From Burkholderia sp. Ax-1724 (GTDB lineage: Bacteria > Pseudomonadota > Gammaproteobacteria > Burkholderiales > Burkholderiaceae): DNA of 64,000 bases. The position numbers were made by a program, and so were the translations under genes. The DNA lies in contig NZ_VWWL01000003.1 of assembly GCF_011752995.1 (NCBI RefSeq), positions 310,001-374,000 of the forward strand, written 5' to 3'. The notes beneath the pieces were generated by a model. It did no database searches and was not told the DNA's origin. It saw only the letters and a program-made list of their open reading frames with translations. Of the stretch, positions 21,484 through 31,480 are shown piece by piece (the stretch's first letter is position 1; the number at the start of each line of letters is the position of its first letter).

Positions 21484-23085
21484 TCAAGGCGGGTTGTTTA
21501 CGTCGGCTTCCGGTAGTCCTCTCTCCTGCGATCTCTCTTCTCGCCGCCTCATTTCCCGCGCCGCTCCCAGTTCCGCCCCCAGCCCCGTCAACAACGGTTC
21601 GAGCAACTCCGCGCGCGGCTGCCAGCGACGTATCGAAGTCCGGTAAAGCGGACGGCGCACCTGCGCCGAACTCGCGGTGCTCACGCGCCGCGAAGTCCGG
21701 TAAAACGCGCGACAACGCTCGTCCCAGTCGAGTCCGCAATGCGCGAGCAGACGACGCACATTGGCCTCGAAATCGTCGACCAGGTCTTCGTATTCGATCT
21801 CGATCATCACGCCTTTGGGCAGCACGCGCCGCCAATGCGACATCAACGCATCGTACGCGCGGTAATAGCGGCCCAGTTCGCCGAGATCGTAGCCGAACGG
21901 CACGTCGTGGAAAATCCGCGAAAAAATCGACAGACAGGTCTGCAACGGCGAACGGCGGCAGTGAATGAAGCGCGCATTCGGCAGCGCCAGATGAATCAGG
22001 CCGACGTTGATGAAATTGAACGGATATTTGTCGGTGAAATGGGTGTGGCGCGGTGCGGCGTTCCCCGCGCGCGCCCCGGTTTCCGCCAGCACGCATTGCA
22101 TCCGTTGCAGATAGTCGGCGCCCAGCGTGCGCCATTGCGCGGCGCCGGCCTGCTGCAACGCTTCGATATCGATCCGCAACGGGTCGGCGGCGTCACGGCG
22201 AATGCACGTCACCAGCGCCTCGCCGAATTCGGTGCGCTCACCCGCGCCTAACACCTGGGGATGACTCGCGAAAATCTGCTCGATCAGCGTCGAGCCCGAA
22301 CGCGGCATGCCGACGATAAAAATCGGCGCCGCCGATGGATCGCCGAGACCTCGCGCGGCCGCCAGCGTATCCGCGCTGAGCAACCCGGGCAGGCTCGCGA
22401 ACAGTCCGAGCGATTCGGCCTCGTTGTAGCGCAGGCCGGCGCGAAACAGCGCGTTGCCTTTGAGCAGATGATCGAACGATTCGTCGTCACGCCCCACGCC
22501 CGACAGCGCCGCGGCATACGCGAAATGCAACTCGGCCTGTTCGGCGGGATTGAACAATGCCGTATCGGCGGCAAGCTGTGCGAGCCGGACGAACACGGGG
22601 TCGTCGGCGGCAAGGTGCTGGATCTGCACGAAATTGCGGTAATAGAGCGGCACGCGCGGCGCCCCGTCGATCGCGCGCCGATACGCTTCATGCGCTTCCT
22701 CGAAGCGGCCGAGCGCCTGCAGACAGTTGCCGATGTTGTTGTGCGACCCGTCGGCGCACGGATTGACACGCACCGCCTCGCGATAGGCATCGACCGCCGG
22801 TTCCAGCCGGTTCATCCGTTCGAGCGTCCAGCCGAGCCCGTGGTGCAGATCGGCGTTACCGGGATCGCACGCAATGGCCTCGCGATAACGGACTTCGGCT
22901 TCGGAGAAACGGTCCAGCACGACCAGCGTCGCGGCAAGGCGCTCGTGATGGCCGGCATCGGCGGGTTCGAGCGCGCATGCGGATTCGAAACAGCGCAATG
23001 CGGCTTCGTGCTCCGCGCGTGCGAGGCAGGCGTCGGCTTCGGCGCGCCATTGCGCCGCGGTGGCCGGCGGAGGATCGTGCTTCAT
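21484..23085 (-). CDS. TPR-repeat sulfotransferase family protein
   Basis: The product is 533 aa. Residues 1-180 form several tetratricopeptide repeats (for example EAEVRYREAIACDPGNADLH and DAYREAVRVNPCADGSHNNI). From about residue 255 a sulfotransferase domain begins with the PAPS 5'-phosphosulfate loop IFIVGMPRSGSTLIEQIFAS. The 3'-phosphate site is probably FIHCRRSPLQTCLSIF. Such fusions are common in proteobacteria and presumably sulfate proteins or glycans; the acceptor is unknown. Monocistronic, convergent with the preceding membrane protein. Confidence 0.88.
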   Translation of the reverse strand: MKHDPPPATAAQWRAEADACLARAEHEAALRCFESACALEPADAGHHERLAATLVVLDRFSEAEVRYREAIACDPGNADLHHGLGWTLERMNRLEPAVDAYREAVRVNPCADGSHNNIGNCLQALGRFEEAHEAYRRAIDGAPRVPLYYRNFVQIQHLAADDPVFVRLAQLAADTALFNPAEQAELHFAYAAALSGVGRDDESFDHLLKGNALFRAGLRYNEAESLGLFASLPGLLSADTLAAARGLGDPSAAPIFIVGMPRSGSTLIEQIFASHPQVLGAGERTEFGEALVTCIRRDAADPLRIDIEALQQAGAAQWRTLGADYLQRMQCVLAETGARAGNAAPRHTHFTDKYPFNFINVGLIHLALPNARFIHCRRSPLQTCLSIFSRIFHDVPFGYDLGELGRYYRAYDALMSHWRRVLPKGVMIEIEYEDLVDDFEANVRRLLAHCGLDWDERCRAFYRTSRRVSTASSAQVRRPLYRTSIRRWQPRAELLEPLLTGLGAELGAAREMRRREERSQERGLPEADVNNPP

Positions 23086-23463
23086 CGAGAACTGGATTCG
23101 GGCAGGCGTCGCCCGGGCGGCCCGATAACGGCTCGAGGGCGGGTACGTTCTTTTCTTCCGGCTTCGGCATGCGCAATCGCATGCGCAGGGTTATCGAACG
23201 GCCCGGATTCAAAGGCTCATTGTCTGGGCCGAAATTAGCAGCCACGCCCTTCAGTTGCGTTTCGAATCGTTAACCAAGTGTTACCGCGGGGTCGTCTCGT
23301 AAGACGCGGCAAGATTGCGGCCAAGGTTGAGCATGACGGCATTCGACCGCGTAGCATGAGTGACGACCGTGTCCCGATGCGCTCGCGCGGTAACGCGCGG
23401 ACACAAATGCCACTGAACTCCACGGCGCGCGGTTTTTCTCACGTATATATGAAGGAGAAAATC
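23086..23463. other. Intergenic region upstream of small lipoprotein gene
   Basis: 378 bp between divergent genes. An open frame runs through 23278-23463, but its residues are Arg-rich and the downstream gene has its own ribosome-binding site. No other feature seen. Confidence 0.45.
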
Positions 23464-23742
23464 GTGAGCAGGCTCATTGCATCGATGACGCTGCTAGCGG
23501 CGGCAGCGAGCTTGACCGGATGCGTGGTGGCGCCGCCGGCGGGCTACGCGTACGCACAACCGTATTACCCGTACGCATACGGCCCGCCCTATGCGCCGGT
23601 GTACGGCACGGTCGACGTCTGGGGCGGTTTTGGCGGTCCGTGCTGCTACTACCACGGCGGCCACGGATACGGGCACGGCGGCGGCTGGCATGGCGGCCAT
23701 GGCGGCGGAAGTTCGTGGAGTAGCGGCGGGCATGGTCATTGA
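23464..23742 (+). CDS. Small Gly/His/Tyr-rich lipoprotein
   Basis: The start is taken as GTG at 23464 because a perfect AAGGAG lies 6 bases before it; the in-frame ATG at 23449 lies upstream of that site. The product is 92 aa: a lipoprotein signal with lipobox LTGC (Cys about residue 19), then a Pro/Tyr-rich stretch (AYAQPYYPYAYGPPYAPVYG) and a C-terminal Gly/His-rich tail (HGGHGYGHGGGWHGGHGG). The His-rich tail could bind metal; function unknown. Confidence 0.75.
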   Translation: MSRLIASMTLLAAAASLTGCVVAPPAGYAYAQPYYPYAYGPPYAPVYGTVDVWGGFGGPCCYYHGGHGYGHGGGWHGGHGGGSSWSSGGHGH

Positions 23743-23892
23743 GGTGGCGTGCGAGGCGGCGCGGCCCGTCATGCCGTGACATGCATGCAATGACCGCGAC
23801 AGCGGCGCCCCGTGGCTCGCCGTCGGCCCACGCCATCGGCAATTTACGGCGTTGCGGTAAAATTAGCGTTTTGAATCAAGCCCCGCCGTCCC

Positions 23893-24894
23893 ATGTCTGT
23901 ACCTCGCACTCCCAGCCCGCGTCGCATTTCCGTCGCGCCGATGATGGACTGGACCGATCGCCATTGCCGTTCGCTGCATCGCATGATTTCGCGCCATACG
24001 TGGCTTTACACGGAAATGGTGACGACCGGCGCGCTGCTGCACGGCGACGTGCCGCGCCACCTCGCGTTCACGCCCGACGAAGCTCCCGTCGCCCTGCAAC
24101 TGGGCGGCAGCGAGCCCGATGACCTCGCGCGTTCGGCGAAGCTCGGCGAGCAATGGGGTTACGACGAAATCAATCTGAACTGCGGCTGCCCGTCCGAGCG
24201 CGTGCAGCGCGGCGCATTCGGCGCGTGTCTGATGAACGAGCCGCAGCTCGTCGCCGATTGCGTGAAAGCGATGCGCGACGCGGTCTCGGTGCCGGTGACG
24301 GTCAAGCACCGGATCGGCGTCGATACGGTCGAGGAGTATGGCTTCGTGCGCGACTTCGTCGGCACGATCGCGCAGGCCGGTTGCGAGGTGTTCATCGTTC
24401 ACGCGCGCAATGCGATCCTGAAGGGATTGAGCCCAAAGGAAAACCGCGAAATTCCGCCGCTCAAGTACGACTACGCGTATCAGTTGAAGCGCGATTTTCC
24501 GCAACTCGAGATCATTATCAACGGCGGCATCAAGACGCTCGATGAAGTCGAACAGCATCTTCAGCACGTCGATGGCGTGATGCTCGGACGCGAGGCTTAT
24601 CACAACCCGTATGTGCTCGCCGAGGTCGACGCGCGCTTCTACGGCTCCAGCCAAACGCCGCCGACGCGCGACGAAGTCGAAGCGAAGCTGATCGAATACT
24701 GCGCCGCCGAAATGGCGCGCGGCACGTATCTCGGCGCGATCACGCGTCATGCGCTGGGGCTTTATCGCGGCGAAGCGGGTGCGCGCGGCTGGCGGCGCGT
24801 GCTGTCCGATAGCAAGCGGCTCGCGGCGCGCGATCTGTCCATCTTCAACGAAGCAAGACAGCATCTGCGCGAGCCTGTCGAAATTTCTGAATAA
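23893..24894 (+). CDS. dusA: tRNA-dihydrouridine(20/20a) synthase
   Basis: FMN-dependent reduction of U20/U20a in tRNA D-loops. The product is 333 aa. Motifs: RRISVAPMMDWTDRHCRSLH (FMN site, DusA subgroup), INLNCGCPSERVQRGAFG (catalytic Cys), VKHRIGVD, and the phosphate-binding INGGIKTLDE and GVMLGREAYHNP. It lies 88 bp upstream of tRNA-His in the same direction. Confidence 0.95.
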   Translation: MSVPRTPSPRRISVAPMMDWTDRHCRSLHRMISRHTWLYTEMVTTGALLHGDVPRHLAFTPDEAPVALQLGGSEPDDLARSAKLGEQWGYDEINLNCGCPSERVQRGAFGACLMNEPQLVADCVKAMRDAVSVPVTVKHRIGVDTVEEYGFVRDFVGTIAQAGCEVFIVHARNAILKGLSPKENREIPPLKYDYAYQLKRDFPQLEIIINGGIKTLDEVEQHLQHVDGVMLGREAYHNPYVLAEVDARFYGSSQTPPTRDEVEAKLIEYCAAEMARGTYLGAITRHALGLYRGEAGARGWRRVLSDSKRLAARDLSIFNEARQHLREPVEISE

Positions 24895-24922
24895 AGGACT
24901 AGGCAAACGCAAATCTAGTCCC

Positions 24923-24928
24923 TATAAT
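24923..24928 (+). promoter_or_regulatory. -10 hexamer of tRNA-His promoter
   Basis: A perfect TATAAT lies about 55 bp upstream of the tRNA gene. No good -35 is visible at the proper spacing (TAGGCA). Confidence 0.45.
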
Positions 24929-24982
24929 CTCGTTTCTTCGTCGGCAAGACAGGTTTTTAAAGCAAGTCAAGCAGATGTTAGT

Positions 24983-25059
24983 GGTGGCTGTAGCTCAGTT
25001 GGTAGAGTCCAGGATTGTGATTCCTGTCGTCGTGGGTTCGAGTCCCATCAGCCACCCCA
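24983..25059 (+). tRNA. tRNA-His (GTG)
   Basis: 77 nt including encoded CCA. Acceptor GGTGGCT pairs with AGCCACC, including the extra 5' G(-1) opposite C73 typical of tRNA-His. D-arm, T-arm (GGGTTCGAGTCCC) and anticodon GTG at 25017-25019 are all present. Bases 25002-25031 recur in reverse at 4710-4739. Confidence 0.98.
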
Positions 25060-25083
25060 GAGAATTCAGCGGTAAAGTTTTGC

Positions 25084-25117
25084 AAACGGCGTTGTGAGAA
25101 ATCACAACGCCGTTTTT
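25084..25117 (+). terminator. Rho-independent terminator of tRNA-His
   Basis: A 14-bp stem (AAACGGCGTTGTGA) with a GAAA tetraloop, followed by TTTTTG. Confidence 0.92.
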
Positions 25118-25425
25118 GTTTTGGGTTGGGATTTTCCACTGTTCTCCGCTTTTCCGGCTCCAAGGGCTATCGCCCTTTTCTAAACCCTCCCGCTCTATGG
25201 TCTCGGCTTCAAAAAAACTTGGTCAATGGGGACCGATCATCGTCGAGCCTTGCCGCGCTTACGTCTGAGAGATTGTTTCGCAGCGAGGAATAGTAATTTC
25301 AGTTTATCGGCACAAATTTTCAATAGTAGGGGTATACACTGCATTCCATCGACGTTGCAGACACACCTCAGTAGCTCCCTGCGACGCCTCCCTGAAATGC
25401 AGTCGAACGTTATCGGAGTCCTACC
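25118..25425. other. Intergenic region with no gene recognised
   Basis: 308 bp of lower GC between the tRNA-His terminator and a small secreted-protein gene. Presumably holds the promoter of the latter; no clear hexamer pair was identified. Confidence 0.45.
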
Positions 25426-25692
25426 ATGAAGACCAAGTTCATCGCCGCCCTGCTGGTTGCCGCTTCTGCCTCGATCGCCGCTCCCGCTTTTGCAAGCGGT
25501 TATGGTCCGGCACCGTTCTATCGTCCGGCGGTTGGCGCTCCGGCCTCGCAACAAGGCCAGAACGCGCAGACCGTTGCCGCTGAACGCAACGAAGCCACAA
25601 CGAATGCCTACGGCGGCGTGAAGAACGTGTCGTCGCAATCGGGCACGCGCGAGCCGGCTTCGGGCCCGCAATCGGTGTTCTTCGGCCACTAA
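25426..25692 (+). CDS. Small secreted protein, unknown function
   Basis: The product is 88 aa starting MKTKFIAALLVAASASIAAP with a clear signal peptide cleaved near AFA-S (residue 24). The mature part is about 64 aa, rich in Gly/Ala/Ser/Gln and without cysteine, ending SGPQSVFFGH. It resembles the short periplasmic DUF4148-like proteins abundant in Burkholderia in size and signal only; the family is not assigned. The ATG follows GGAGTCCTACC. Confidence 0.75.
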   Translation: MKTKFIAALLVAASASIAAPAFASGYGPAPFYRPAVGAPASQQGQNAQTVAAERNEATTNAYGGVKNVSSQSGTREPASGPQSVFFGH

Positions 25693-25936
25693 GCCAATCA
25701 GCAGTCACGTCGATTCGCGGCCCGCTCGGGCGGACCGCGATCGATCTGGGCGCCGCGCATCGGGTATCGATGCCGGCGCCCAGTTGCGTTTACCGCGTGG
25801 TCGTCTCACGTATGGGCAGGATCCACGCGCCAGCCCATCGCCTTAAGGCAGGCGTTCGCAAAACAGGTGCCGCAGCGCGCCACAGCCAATGCATGTGCCA
25901 ATCCGCACGACGTCCTTTATCTGCAGTTATCCGCCG

Positions 25937-26179
25937 CTAACGCGGGAGCCCCGCGTCAATCAATTCGCGTGCCGCGCGAAAGCCCGCCTCGGCCGCCGCA
26001 TGCTCGGTGGACCACAAGCTGTCGATATGCACGAGTTGCCAGTCGACGACCACCGCATCGTTGCGCAGCACCCGAAAATGCGCCTTGACGCCGGTCAGCA
26101 CCTGCTCGACCGCGACCTCGATGTCGTAGTCTCCGTAGCGCTCCTGGTAGTCCCCCATATCGAGGCTCTTTGGCTCCAT
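25937..26179 (-). CDS. Small hypothetical protein
   Basis: The product is 80 aa starting MEPKSLDMGDYQERYGDYDI, with GGAGG 5 bases before the ATG at 26179, which decides this start over an Arg-rich extension. The sequence VEQVLTGVKAHFRVLRNDAV suggests a compact alpha/beta fold. No family recognised. Same strand as the next small gene at 26311-26508, 131 bp away. Confidence 0.7.
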   Translation of the reverse strand: MEPKSLDMGDYQERYGDYDIEVAVEQVLTGVKAHFRVLRNDAVVVDWQLVHIDSLWSTEHAAAEAGFRAARELIDAGLPR

Positions 26180-26310
26180 GCCCGCCTCCGTGGTATCGCC
26201 TGATCGCATGCATGAAAGAAAGCGGACGCACTCATCCCGCGAGCGTCGCCGACACCCGCGAGACTCTGCTTCGTCATCAGGCCACCCTGGCTCGATGCCC
26301 TGCTTGAGGA

Positions 26311-26508
26311 TCAGTCGCAATCGCCGGAAAGATATTGCCGGCCATTGCAGTTGATCTCGACCTCGCCGCTCCCCGACTCGGCGACGAGATCGCTCGCCAA
26401 TAACTCAGCGACGACGGACTGCGCGAGTTCGGGCGCCGTCTGTCCAACGCCGACGTCGTTCAGACGCCGCAACGCTTCAACCGCTTCGGGACTCAAGGAC
26501 TTCGACAT
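26311..26508 (-). CDS. Very small hypothetical protein
   Basis: The product is 65 aa starting MSKSLSPEAVEALRRLNDVG and ending GRQYLSGDCD, helical in the first half. GGAG lies about 8 bases upstream of the ATG at 26508. No family recognised. An in-frame ATG 27 bp upstream is possible. Confidence 0.6.
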   Translation of the reverse strand: MSKSLSPEAVEALRRLNDVGVGQTAPELAQSVVAELLASDLVAESGSGEVEINCNGRQYLSGDCD

Positions 26509-26963
26509 GGCCGTCTCCGTCGGAACGCTTGATTCATCGTAGCAAGTTTCATCGGCGGATGCAGGTTCACTATGCCGCGTAGGAACGCGGTGTGCGCTGC
26601 AAACGCTGACGATTGGCGGCTGGGGCGGGCATGGGCCGCGCATGCAGTGCGAGCGCACCGGGACCTGTCGGCGGCACCGCGAAGGGGAACGACATGAAGC
26701 AAGGCAGATCGACAACGCTGGCGGCCACAAGCATCGCGCGACGGCGACAGCAACCGCGACCGTCACTCGCCGATGGTCACGCCGCCCGCAACGACATCGC
26801 GCCCGGGCGGTTCGGACAATCCGGACAACATGCCGATCTGGCGTCCGCGGACGCCGGCCAACGATCGCATGACACACGAGCCGCCCGCAAGCGGCGCGAA
26901 CGCGAAATAGGCGCGTGCGAGCACCGGCACTATAACTCGGTCAGCGCCCGATACTCGCAGCGA
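26509..26963. other. Gene-poor interval
   Basis: 455 bp with only Arg-rich shadow ORFs on both strands. No RNA gene or repeat recognised. Confidence 0.45.
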
Positions 26964-27179
26964 TCACAGCCGCGCGATCGACACTTCCGTCGACTTCACG
27001 AGCGCGACTACTTCCGAGCCGACTTTCAGTTCGAGTTCGTCGACCGAGCGCGTCGTAATCACCGAGGTGACGATGCCGAACGGCGTCTCCACGTCGACTT
27101 CGGACACCACCGAGCCGCGAATGATTTCCTTGACCTTGCCTTTGAACTGATTGCGCACGTTGATTGCGGAAATGCTCAT
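26964..27179 (-). CDS. Molbindin-type molybdopterin/molybdate-binding protein (TOBE/Mop domain)
   Basis: The product is 71 aa, a single Mop (TOBE) domain: MSISAINVRNQFKGKVKEII, then VTSVITTRSVDELELKVGSE and VALVKSTEVSIA. These proteins bind molybdate or related oxyanions as hexamers in the cytoplasm. It lies 59 bp after ssuB on the same strand and may be part of the ssu transcript; a role in oxyanion sensing in sulfonate use is inference. Confidence 0.88.
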   Translation of the reverse strand: MSISAINVRNQFKGKVKEIIRGSVVSEVDVETPFGIVTSVITTRSVDELELKVGSEVVALVKSTEVSIARL

Positions 27180-27238
27180 TTAAAGTGACTCCAGAAAAAC
27201 GGTTGGAAACGAATCGGTAAGAACCGCGGATTGGGATG

Positions 27239-28306
27239 TCAGATCGCCCAGCGCACGTCGGTCGGACGCGCGAACCGCTCCGGCGCCGGTTCGCCATAGG
27301 CGCGATGCAGAAGCGTGTCGTCATTGGGGCCGGTTTTCAGCACGCGTTGCAGCACGTGTTCTTCGAGCGCGGCGAAACCCGCCGACGCGCGCGCACGCGG
27401 GCGCGCGAGCGCCACCGGCTGATCGAGTGCGATGCGCCCCTCTTCGATCAGCAGAATCCGGTCGCCGAGCGCGACCGCTTCGTGCACGTCGTGCGTGACG
27501 AGCAACGCGGTGAAGCGATGTTCGCGCCACAGCCGCTCGATCAACGCGTGCATTTCGATGCGCGTCAACGCATCGAGCGCGCCGAGCGGTTCGTCGAGCA
27601 GCAGCAATTGCGGACGATGCACGAGCGCCCGCGCAAGCGCGACGCGCTGACGCTGGCCGCCCGACAGTTGCGCGGGCCAGTCGTTCGCGCGTTCGAGCAG
27701 ACCGACTTCGGCGAGCACGGCACGCGCGTCGTCGCGCGCCCCGCGGCCGAGACCGAGCGTCACGTTCTGCAGCACGGTCTTCCACGGCAGCAGGCGCGCG
27801 TCCTGAAACATGATGCAGGTGTCGAGCGGACCCTCGTCTGCCGCACGCTTTTCGAGCACGCCCGAACTGGTCTCTTCGAGACCGGCGACGAGCCGCAGTA
27901 GTGTCGATTTCCCGCAACCGCTGCGACCGACGATCGCGACGAAACTGCCGCGCTCGATCGACAGATCGAAATCCGACAGCACCTGGCGCTCTCCATACCG
28001 CTTGCCGACACCGCGCAATTGCACGGCGTAATCGCTGTCGTAACGCGCGTCGTGGCGGGAAAGCGCGCCGTCCGCCGCCAGCGTTTTATCGCCCGCGCCG
28101 TGGCGTGCTTTTTCGCGCGATTGCAACTGGGTCTGCGTTTTCGTCTGCGACTGCGCCCGCTCCAGCGCATGCTGTACCGCGCCGCCGCGCCCCGCATCGA
28201 GCGCTTCATTTGCATCGCGGTCCGCGACCCGCGTCTGCGCGAGCTCGGCTTCGAGATCGCGTCCCGCGACTGCGCCGAAGGTCGTCGACAATATCGTTGC
28301 ACTCAT
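27239..28306 (-). CDS. ssuB: Alkanesulfonate ABC transporter ATP-binding protein
   Basis: ATPase of the aliphatic sulfonate importer. The product is 355 aa, about 100 longer than E. coli SsuB because of a charged N-terminal extension (residues 1-95, Gln/Arg/Ala-rich). Core motifs: Walker [25 protein letters not shown], signature [15 protein letters not shown], Walker [13 protein letters not shown]. The ATG at 28306 overlaps the ssuC stop by 4 bp, which fixes the start and shows the extension is translated. Confidence 0.92.
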   Translation of the reverse strand: MSATILSTTFGAVAGRDLEAELAQTRVADRDANEALDAGRGGAVQHALERAQSQTKTQTQLQSREKARHGAGDKTLAADGALSRHDARYDSDYAVQLRGVGKRYGERQVLSDFDLSIERGSFVAIVGRSGCGKSTLLRLVAGLEETSSGVLEKRAADEGPLDTCIMFQDARLLPWKTVLQNVTLGLGRGARDDARAVLAEVGLLERANDWPAQLSGGQRQRVALARALVHRPQLLLLDEPLGALDALTRIEMHALIERLWREHRFTALLVTHDVHEAVALGDRILLIEEGRIALDQPVALARPRARASAGFAALEEHVLQRVLKTGPNDDTLLHRAYGEPAPERFARPTDVRWAI

Positions 28307-29154
28307 GCTTTTGCTCCTCGCTGATAAGCCGGATGCCAGCGCAGCGACACGCGTTCGAGGCTTTTCGCGAGCACGTCGGCGAGCTTGCCGAGCGCCGCGT
28401 ACAGCAGAATGCCGACCACTACCACATCGGTTTGCAGGAATTCGCGCGCGTTCATCGTCATGTAGCCGATGCCCGATTGCGCGGAAATAGTTTCGGCGAC
28501 GATCAGCGTGACCCACATGAGCCCAAGCGCGAAACGCACGCCGACCAGAATCGACGGCAACGCGCCCGGCAGGATCACGTGCCGGTACAGCGCGAAACCA
28601 TTGACGCCATAGCTGCGCGCCATCTCGACCAGATTCGCGTCGACCGAGCGGATACCGTGGAACGTGTTCACATAGACCGGGAAAAACACGCCGAGCGCGA
28701 CGAGAAACACCTTCGCTTCTTCTTCGATGCCGAACCACAGGATCACGAGCGGAATCATCGCGAGCGCGGGGATGTTACGGATCATCTGCACGGTCGAGTC
28801 GAGCACGACTTCGGCGGGCTTGAACAGCCCCGTCGCGAGTCCGAGCACGAGCCCGATGCCCCCGCCGATCGCAAAGCCCGATACCGCGCGCCACGTGCTG
28901 ACCCGCACGTCGGCCCACATTTCGCCGGACTGGATCAGCGACCAGGCGGCCTTCACGACCGCGAGCGGTTCGGGCAGCACGCGCGTCGACAACACGCCGC
29001 TGCGCGCCGCGATTTCCCATGCGAGCAGAATCGCGAGCGGCGCGAGCCATGGCAGCAGATGCGCGCCGAAGCGGCGCAACGGATTCGCGTGCGTACCGGC
29101 CGCCGGCGCCGCAGCGCCGGCGCGCTGCCCCGCGCTCAAAGTGGTTGGGGTCAT
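28303..29154 (-). CDS. ssuC: Alkanesulfonate ABC transporter permease
   Basis: Inner-membrane permease for aliphatic sulfonates. The product is 283 aa with about six helices, the first at residues 33-52, and the EAA docking loop [20 protein letters not shown] near residue 175. AAGGACA precedes the ATG at 29154. Four-base overlap with ssuB; 98 bp after ssuD. Confidence 0.93.
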   Translation of the reverse strand: MTPTTLSAGQRAGAAAPAAGTHANPLRRFGAHLLPWLAPLAILLAWEIAARSGVLSTRVLPEPLAVVKAAWSLIQSGEMWADVRVSTWRAVSGFAIGGGIGLVLGLATGLFKPAEVVLDSTVQMIRNIPALAMIPLVILWFGIEEEAKVFLVALGVFFPVYVNTFHGIRSVDANLVEMARSYGVNGFALYRHVILPGALPSILVGVRFALGLMWVTLIVAETISAQSGIGYMTMNAREFLQTDVVVVGILLYAALGKLADVLAKSLERVSLRWHPAYQRGAKA

Positions 29155-29252
29155 GATGGCTGTCCTTGTTGTCTGTCGAAAGTCGGCCTGTCGAAAGTCG
29201 TCGTGGCGCTGGCGCGCGGGCGCCGCGACATCCGCGCGCCTCACGGCGCCAT

Positions 29253-30413
29253 TCAGCTCGCGCTCGCCGCCTTCGGCAGATGGTGGTTGCCGACGATCTC
29301 GCCGAACGGCCCCGACAGCGGTCCGTTCGCGACCTTGTTGAGCCGCTTCGGCAGCAGCGGGAACACGAGTTCGGCGAAACGATAGGATTCCTCCAGATGC
29401 GGATAGCCCGACAGGATGAACGTTTCGATGCCGAGTTCCGCGTATTCCTTCATGCGCGCGGCCACCTGCTCCGGACTGCCGACCAGCGCCGTGCCCGCGC
29501 CGCCGCGCACGAGGCCGACGCCCGCCCACAGATTCGGATAGATTTCGAGCTGCTCGCGCCCGCCGCGCTTGCCGCCGTGCAGCGCGGCCATGCGGCGTTG
29601 CCCTTCCGAGTCCATCTTCGCGAACGAGGCCTGGGCGCGCGCGATCGTGTCGTCGTCGAGCTTGCTGATCAGCTTGTCGGCGGCGGCCCACGCTTCCTCT
29701 TCGGTCTCGCGCACGATTACGTGCAGGCGGATGCCGAAGCGGATCTGCCGGTCGCGCGCCGCGGCGCGTGCGCGAATGTCGGCGATCTTCTTCGCCACCG
29801 CTTCGGGCGGCTCGCCCCAGGTCAGGTACGTATCGATGTGCTCGGCCGCGATGTCGTGCGCGGCCGCCGACGAACCGCCGAACCACAATGGCGGATGCGG
29901 CTTCTGCACCGGCGGATACAACGCCTTGCCACCCTTCGATTGCAGATGCTGGCCGTCGAAATCGATCGCGTCGTTGGTATGCGCGGCGCTCAGCAGCTTG
30001 CGCCAGATATGCAGGAATTCGTCGGTGATTTCGTAGCGCGTGTCGTGATCGACGAACACGCCGTCGCCCGCAAGTTCAGCCGCGTCGCCGCCGGTCACGA
30101 CGTTGATCAGCAGCCGCCCGTTCGACAATCGGTCGAACGTCGCCGCCATGCGCGCGGCCAGCCCCGGCGACGAGAGCCCCGGGCGGATCGCCACGAGAAA
30201 CTTGAGCCGCCGGGTCGCGGGAATCAGGCTCGAGGCGACCACCCATGCATCCTCGCACGAGCGCCCGGTCGGCAGCAGCACGCCTTCGTAGCCGAGCGTG
30301 TCGGCGGCGACGGCGATCTGTCGGAAGTAATCGTAATCGGCTGCGCGCGCGCCTTGGGACGTACCGAGATACCGGCTGTCGCCGTGAGTCGGAATGAACC
30401 AGAACACATTCAT
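29253..30413 (-). CDS. ssuD: FMNH2-dependent alkanesulfonate monooxygenase
   Basis: Cleaves C1 and longer alkanesulfonates to aldehyde and sulfite using reduced flavin. The product is 386 aa, close to E. coli SsuD (381), a luciferase-like TIM barrel starting [19 protein letters not shown], with [11 protein letters not shown] and the INVVTGGD flavin region. The reductase SsuE and the binding protein SsuA, usually adjacent, are not found in the window; the enzyme needs some flavin reductase. First gene of ssuD-ssuC-ssuB. Confidence 0.94.
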   Translation of the reverse strand: MNVFWFIPTHGDSRYLGTSQGARAADYDYFRQIAVAADTLGYEGVLLPTGRSCEDAWVVASSLIPATRRLKFLVAIRPGLSSPGLAARMAATFDRLSNGRLLINVVTGGDAAELAGDGVFVDHDTRYEITDEFLHIWRKLLSAAHTNDAIDFDGQHLQSKGGKALYPPVQKPHPPLWFGGSSAAAHDIAAEHIDTYLTWGEPPEAVAKKIADIRARAAARDRQIRFGIRLHVIVRETEEEAWAAADKLISKLDDDTIARAQASFAKMDSEGQRRMAALHGGKRGGREQLEIYPNLWAGVGLVRGGAGTALVGSPEQVAARMKEYAELGIETFILSGYPHLEESYRFAELVFPLLPKRLNKVANGPLSGPFGEIVGNHHLPKAASAS

Positions 30414-30982
30414 GAGTTGTTGCTCCTGCCTGTTCTAACGAAGTAATGGGAAAACGCTGCGCGAGCGCCTGCCGCGCGCATCGAGCCGGTATGCGGCCAC
30501 GCGCTGCAACGCATGGGGAAATTGAAAAATGGCCGGCCGGTTCAGGCCGGAGGCGGCTTACTCGCGGCGAGGCGGACAGCGCGAGCTACGGAGCGAACCG
30601 CCCCGCGAGCCGTGGCACGGCCGCGCGCGCATGCCGACGCGGCAATGGAAATACTTCGACGGCGGCAGGCTGAACATCGCGGCGGCTTTCCTCGACCAAC
30701 GTGCGCGTAACGCGCCCGATTCAACGGATGACGGCGACCGGCGCCGTCTGCATGAGGAAACAGTCTATGGAGCGGCCCGAGGCTTTTGAACGATTTTTTT
30801 TGAGCTTAGGTTTTCCGCTTTCGTGATTAGCCCGACGCCCGAGCATACGGGTTCGCGCGCATACAGGTGTTGCGCTTTATGCACGCGGCGACGGGCGGCG
30901 CCAACCCTGTCGATATAATGGCGCACGTTTTCCGATCATCCGCTACAGGCTTTGCAGATTCGCGCCGCCTGTACCTTGCGCG
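30414..30982. other. Region upstream of ssuD without recognised gene
   Basis: 569 bp where ssuE/ssuA would be expected but are not seen. A short frame at 30631-30789 (53 codons, starting MPTRQWKYFDGGRLN) looks slightly protein-like but is too short to call. AT-rich DNA near 30785-30830 could hold a promoter. Confidence 0.5.
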
Positions 30983-31417
30983 GTGCAATGCATGCAAAAA
31001 CTTATCCTGCCGTTCGTCGCCGGCTTTCTGGCCTCCCTGTTCTTTCGCGAAGCAACGCTGGCGCTGCTGCACGCCGCCGGCCTCATCGACCCGAGCGGCT
31101 TTTCGACCGCGCCGTTCCTGCCGCTCGGACTGCCTGAATTCATCGCCAACGCGATCTGGAGCGCATTCTGGGCCGTGCTGATGGCGTGGCTGCTGCGCGT
31201 CGCGCCGCAGCGGCGCGCGCCGTGGGTGCCGGCCTTCGTGTTCGGCGGCATCGTGCTGACGGCAGCGAGCGTGTTCGTCGTCGATCCGCTGCGCGGCATC
31301 TGGCCGAGCGGCAACATGCTGCCGCGGCTCGCGGTCGGTTTCGCGGCCAACGCGATGTGGGGCTGGGGCGCGCTCGTGTTCATGCGCGCGTTCATGGCGA
31401 GCGAAGAGGAAGCGTAA
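30983..31417 (+). CDS. Hypothetical integral membrane protein
   Basis: The product is 144 aa (or 141 from a second ATG at 30992) with four predicted helices: residues 7-30, 50-70, 82-103 and 115-137. It starts MQCMQKLILPFVAGFLASLF and ends with an acidic tail EEEA. No family recognised. Convergent with the enoyl-CoA hydratase-family gene. Confidence 0.72.
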   Translation: MQCMQKLILPFVAGFLASLFFREATLALLHAAGLIDPSGFSTAPFLPLGLPEFIANAIWSAFWAVLMAWLLRVAPQRRAPWVPAFVFGGIVLTAASVFVVDPLRGIWPSGNMLPRLAVGFAANAMWGWGALVFMRAFMASEEEA

Positions 31418-31480
31418 GCGCGGGCGAATCGGCTCGCGCCGGCCTCGCTCCGCTTGCTTCTTCAGCGGTTCGAGCGTGCT

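Noticed and set aside
4710..25031. Reading the two tRNA-His matches as ends of one 20-kb island
   Set aside because: The copies are inverted relative to each other and the interval is full of core genes (cysB-sbp, lexA, dusA), so they do not delimit an island.
30631..30789. 53-codon frame starting MPTRQWKYFDGGRLN upstream of ssuD
   Set aside because: Too short, no ribosome-binding site, no match to ssuA or ssuE; kept only as a remark.
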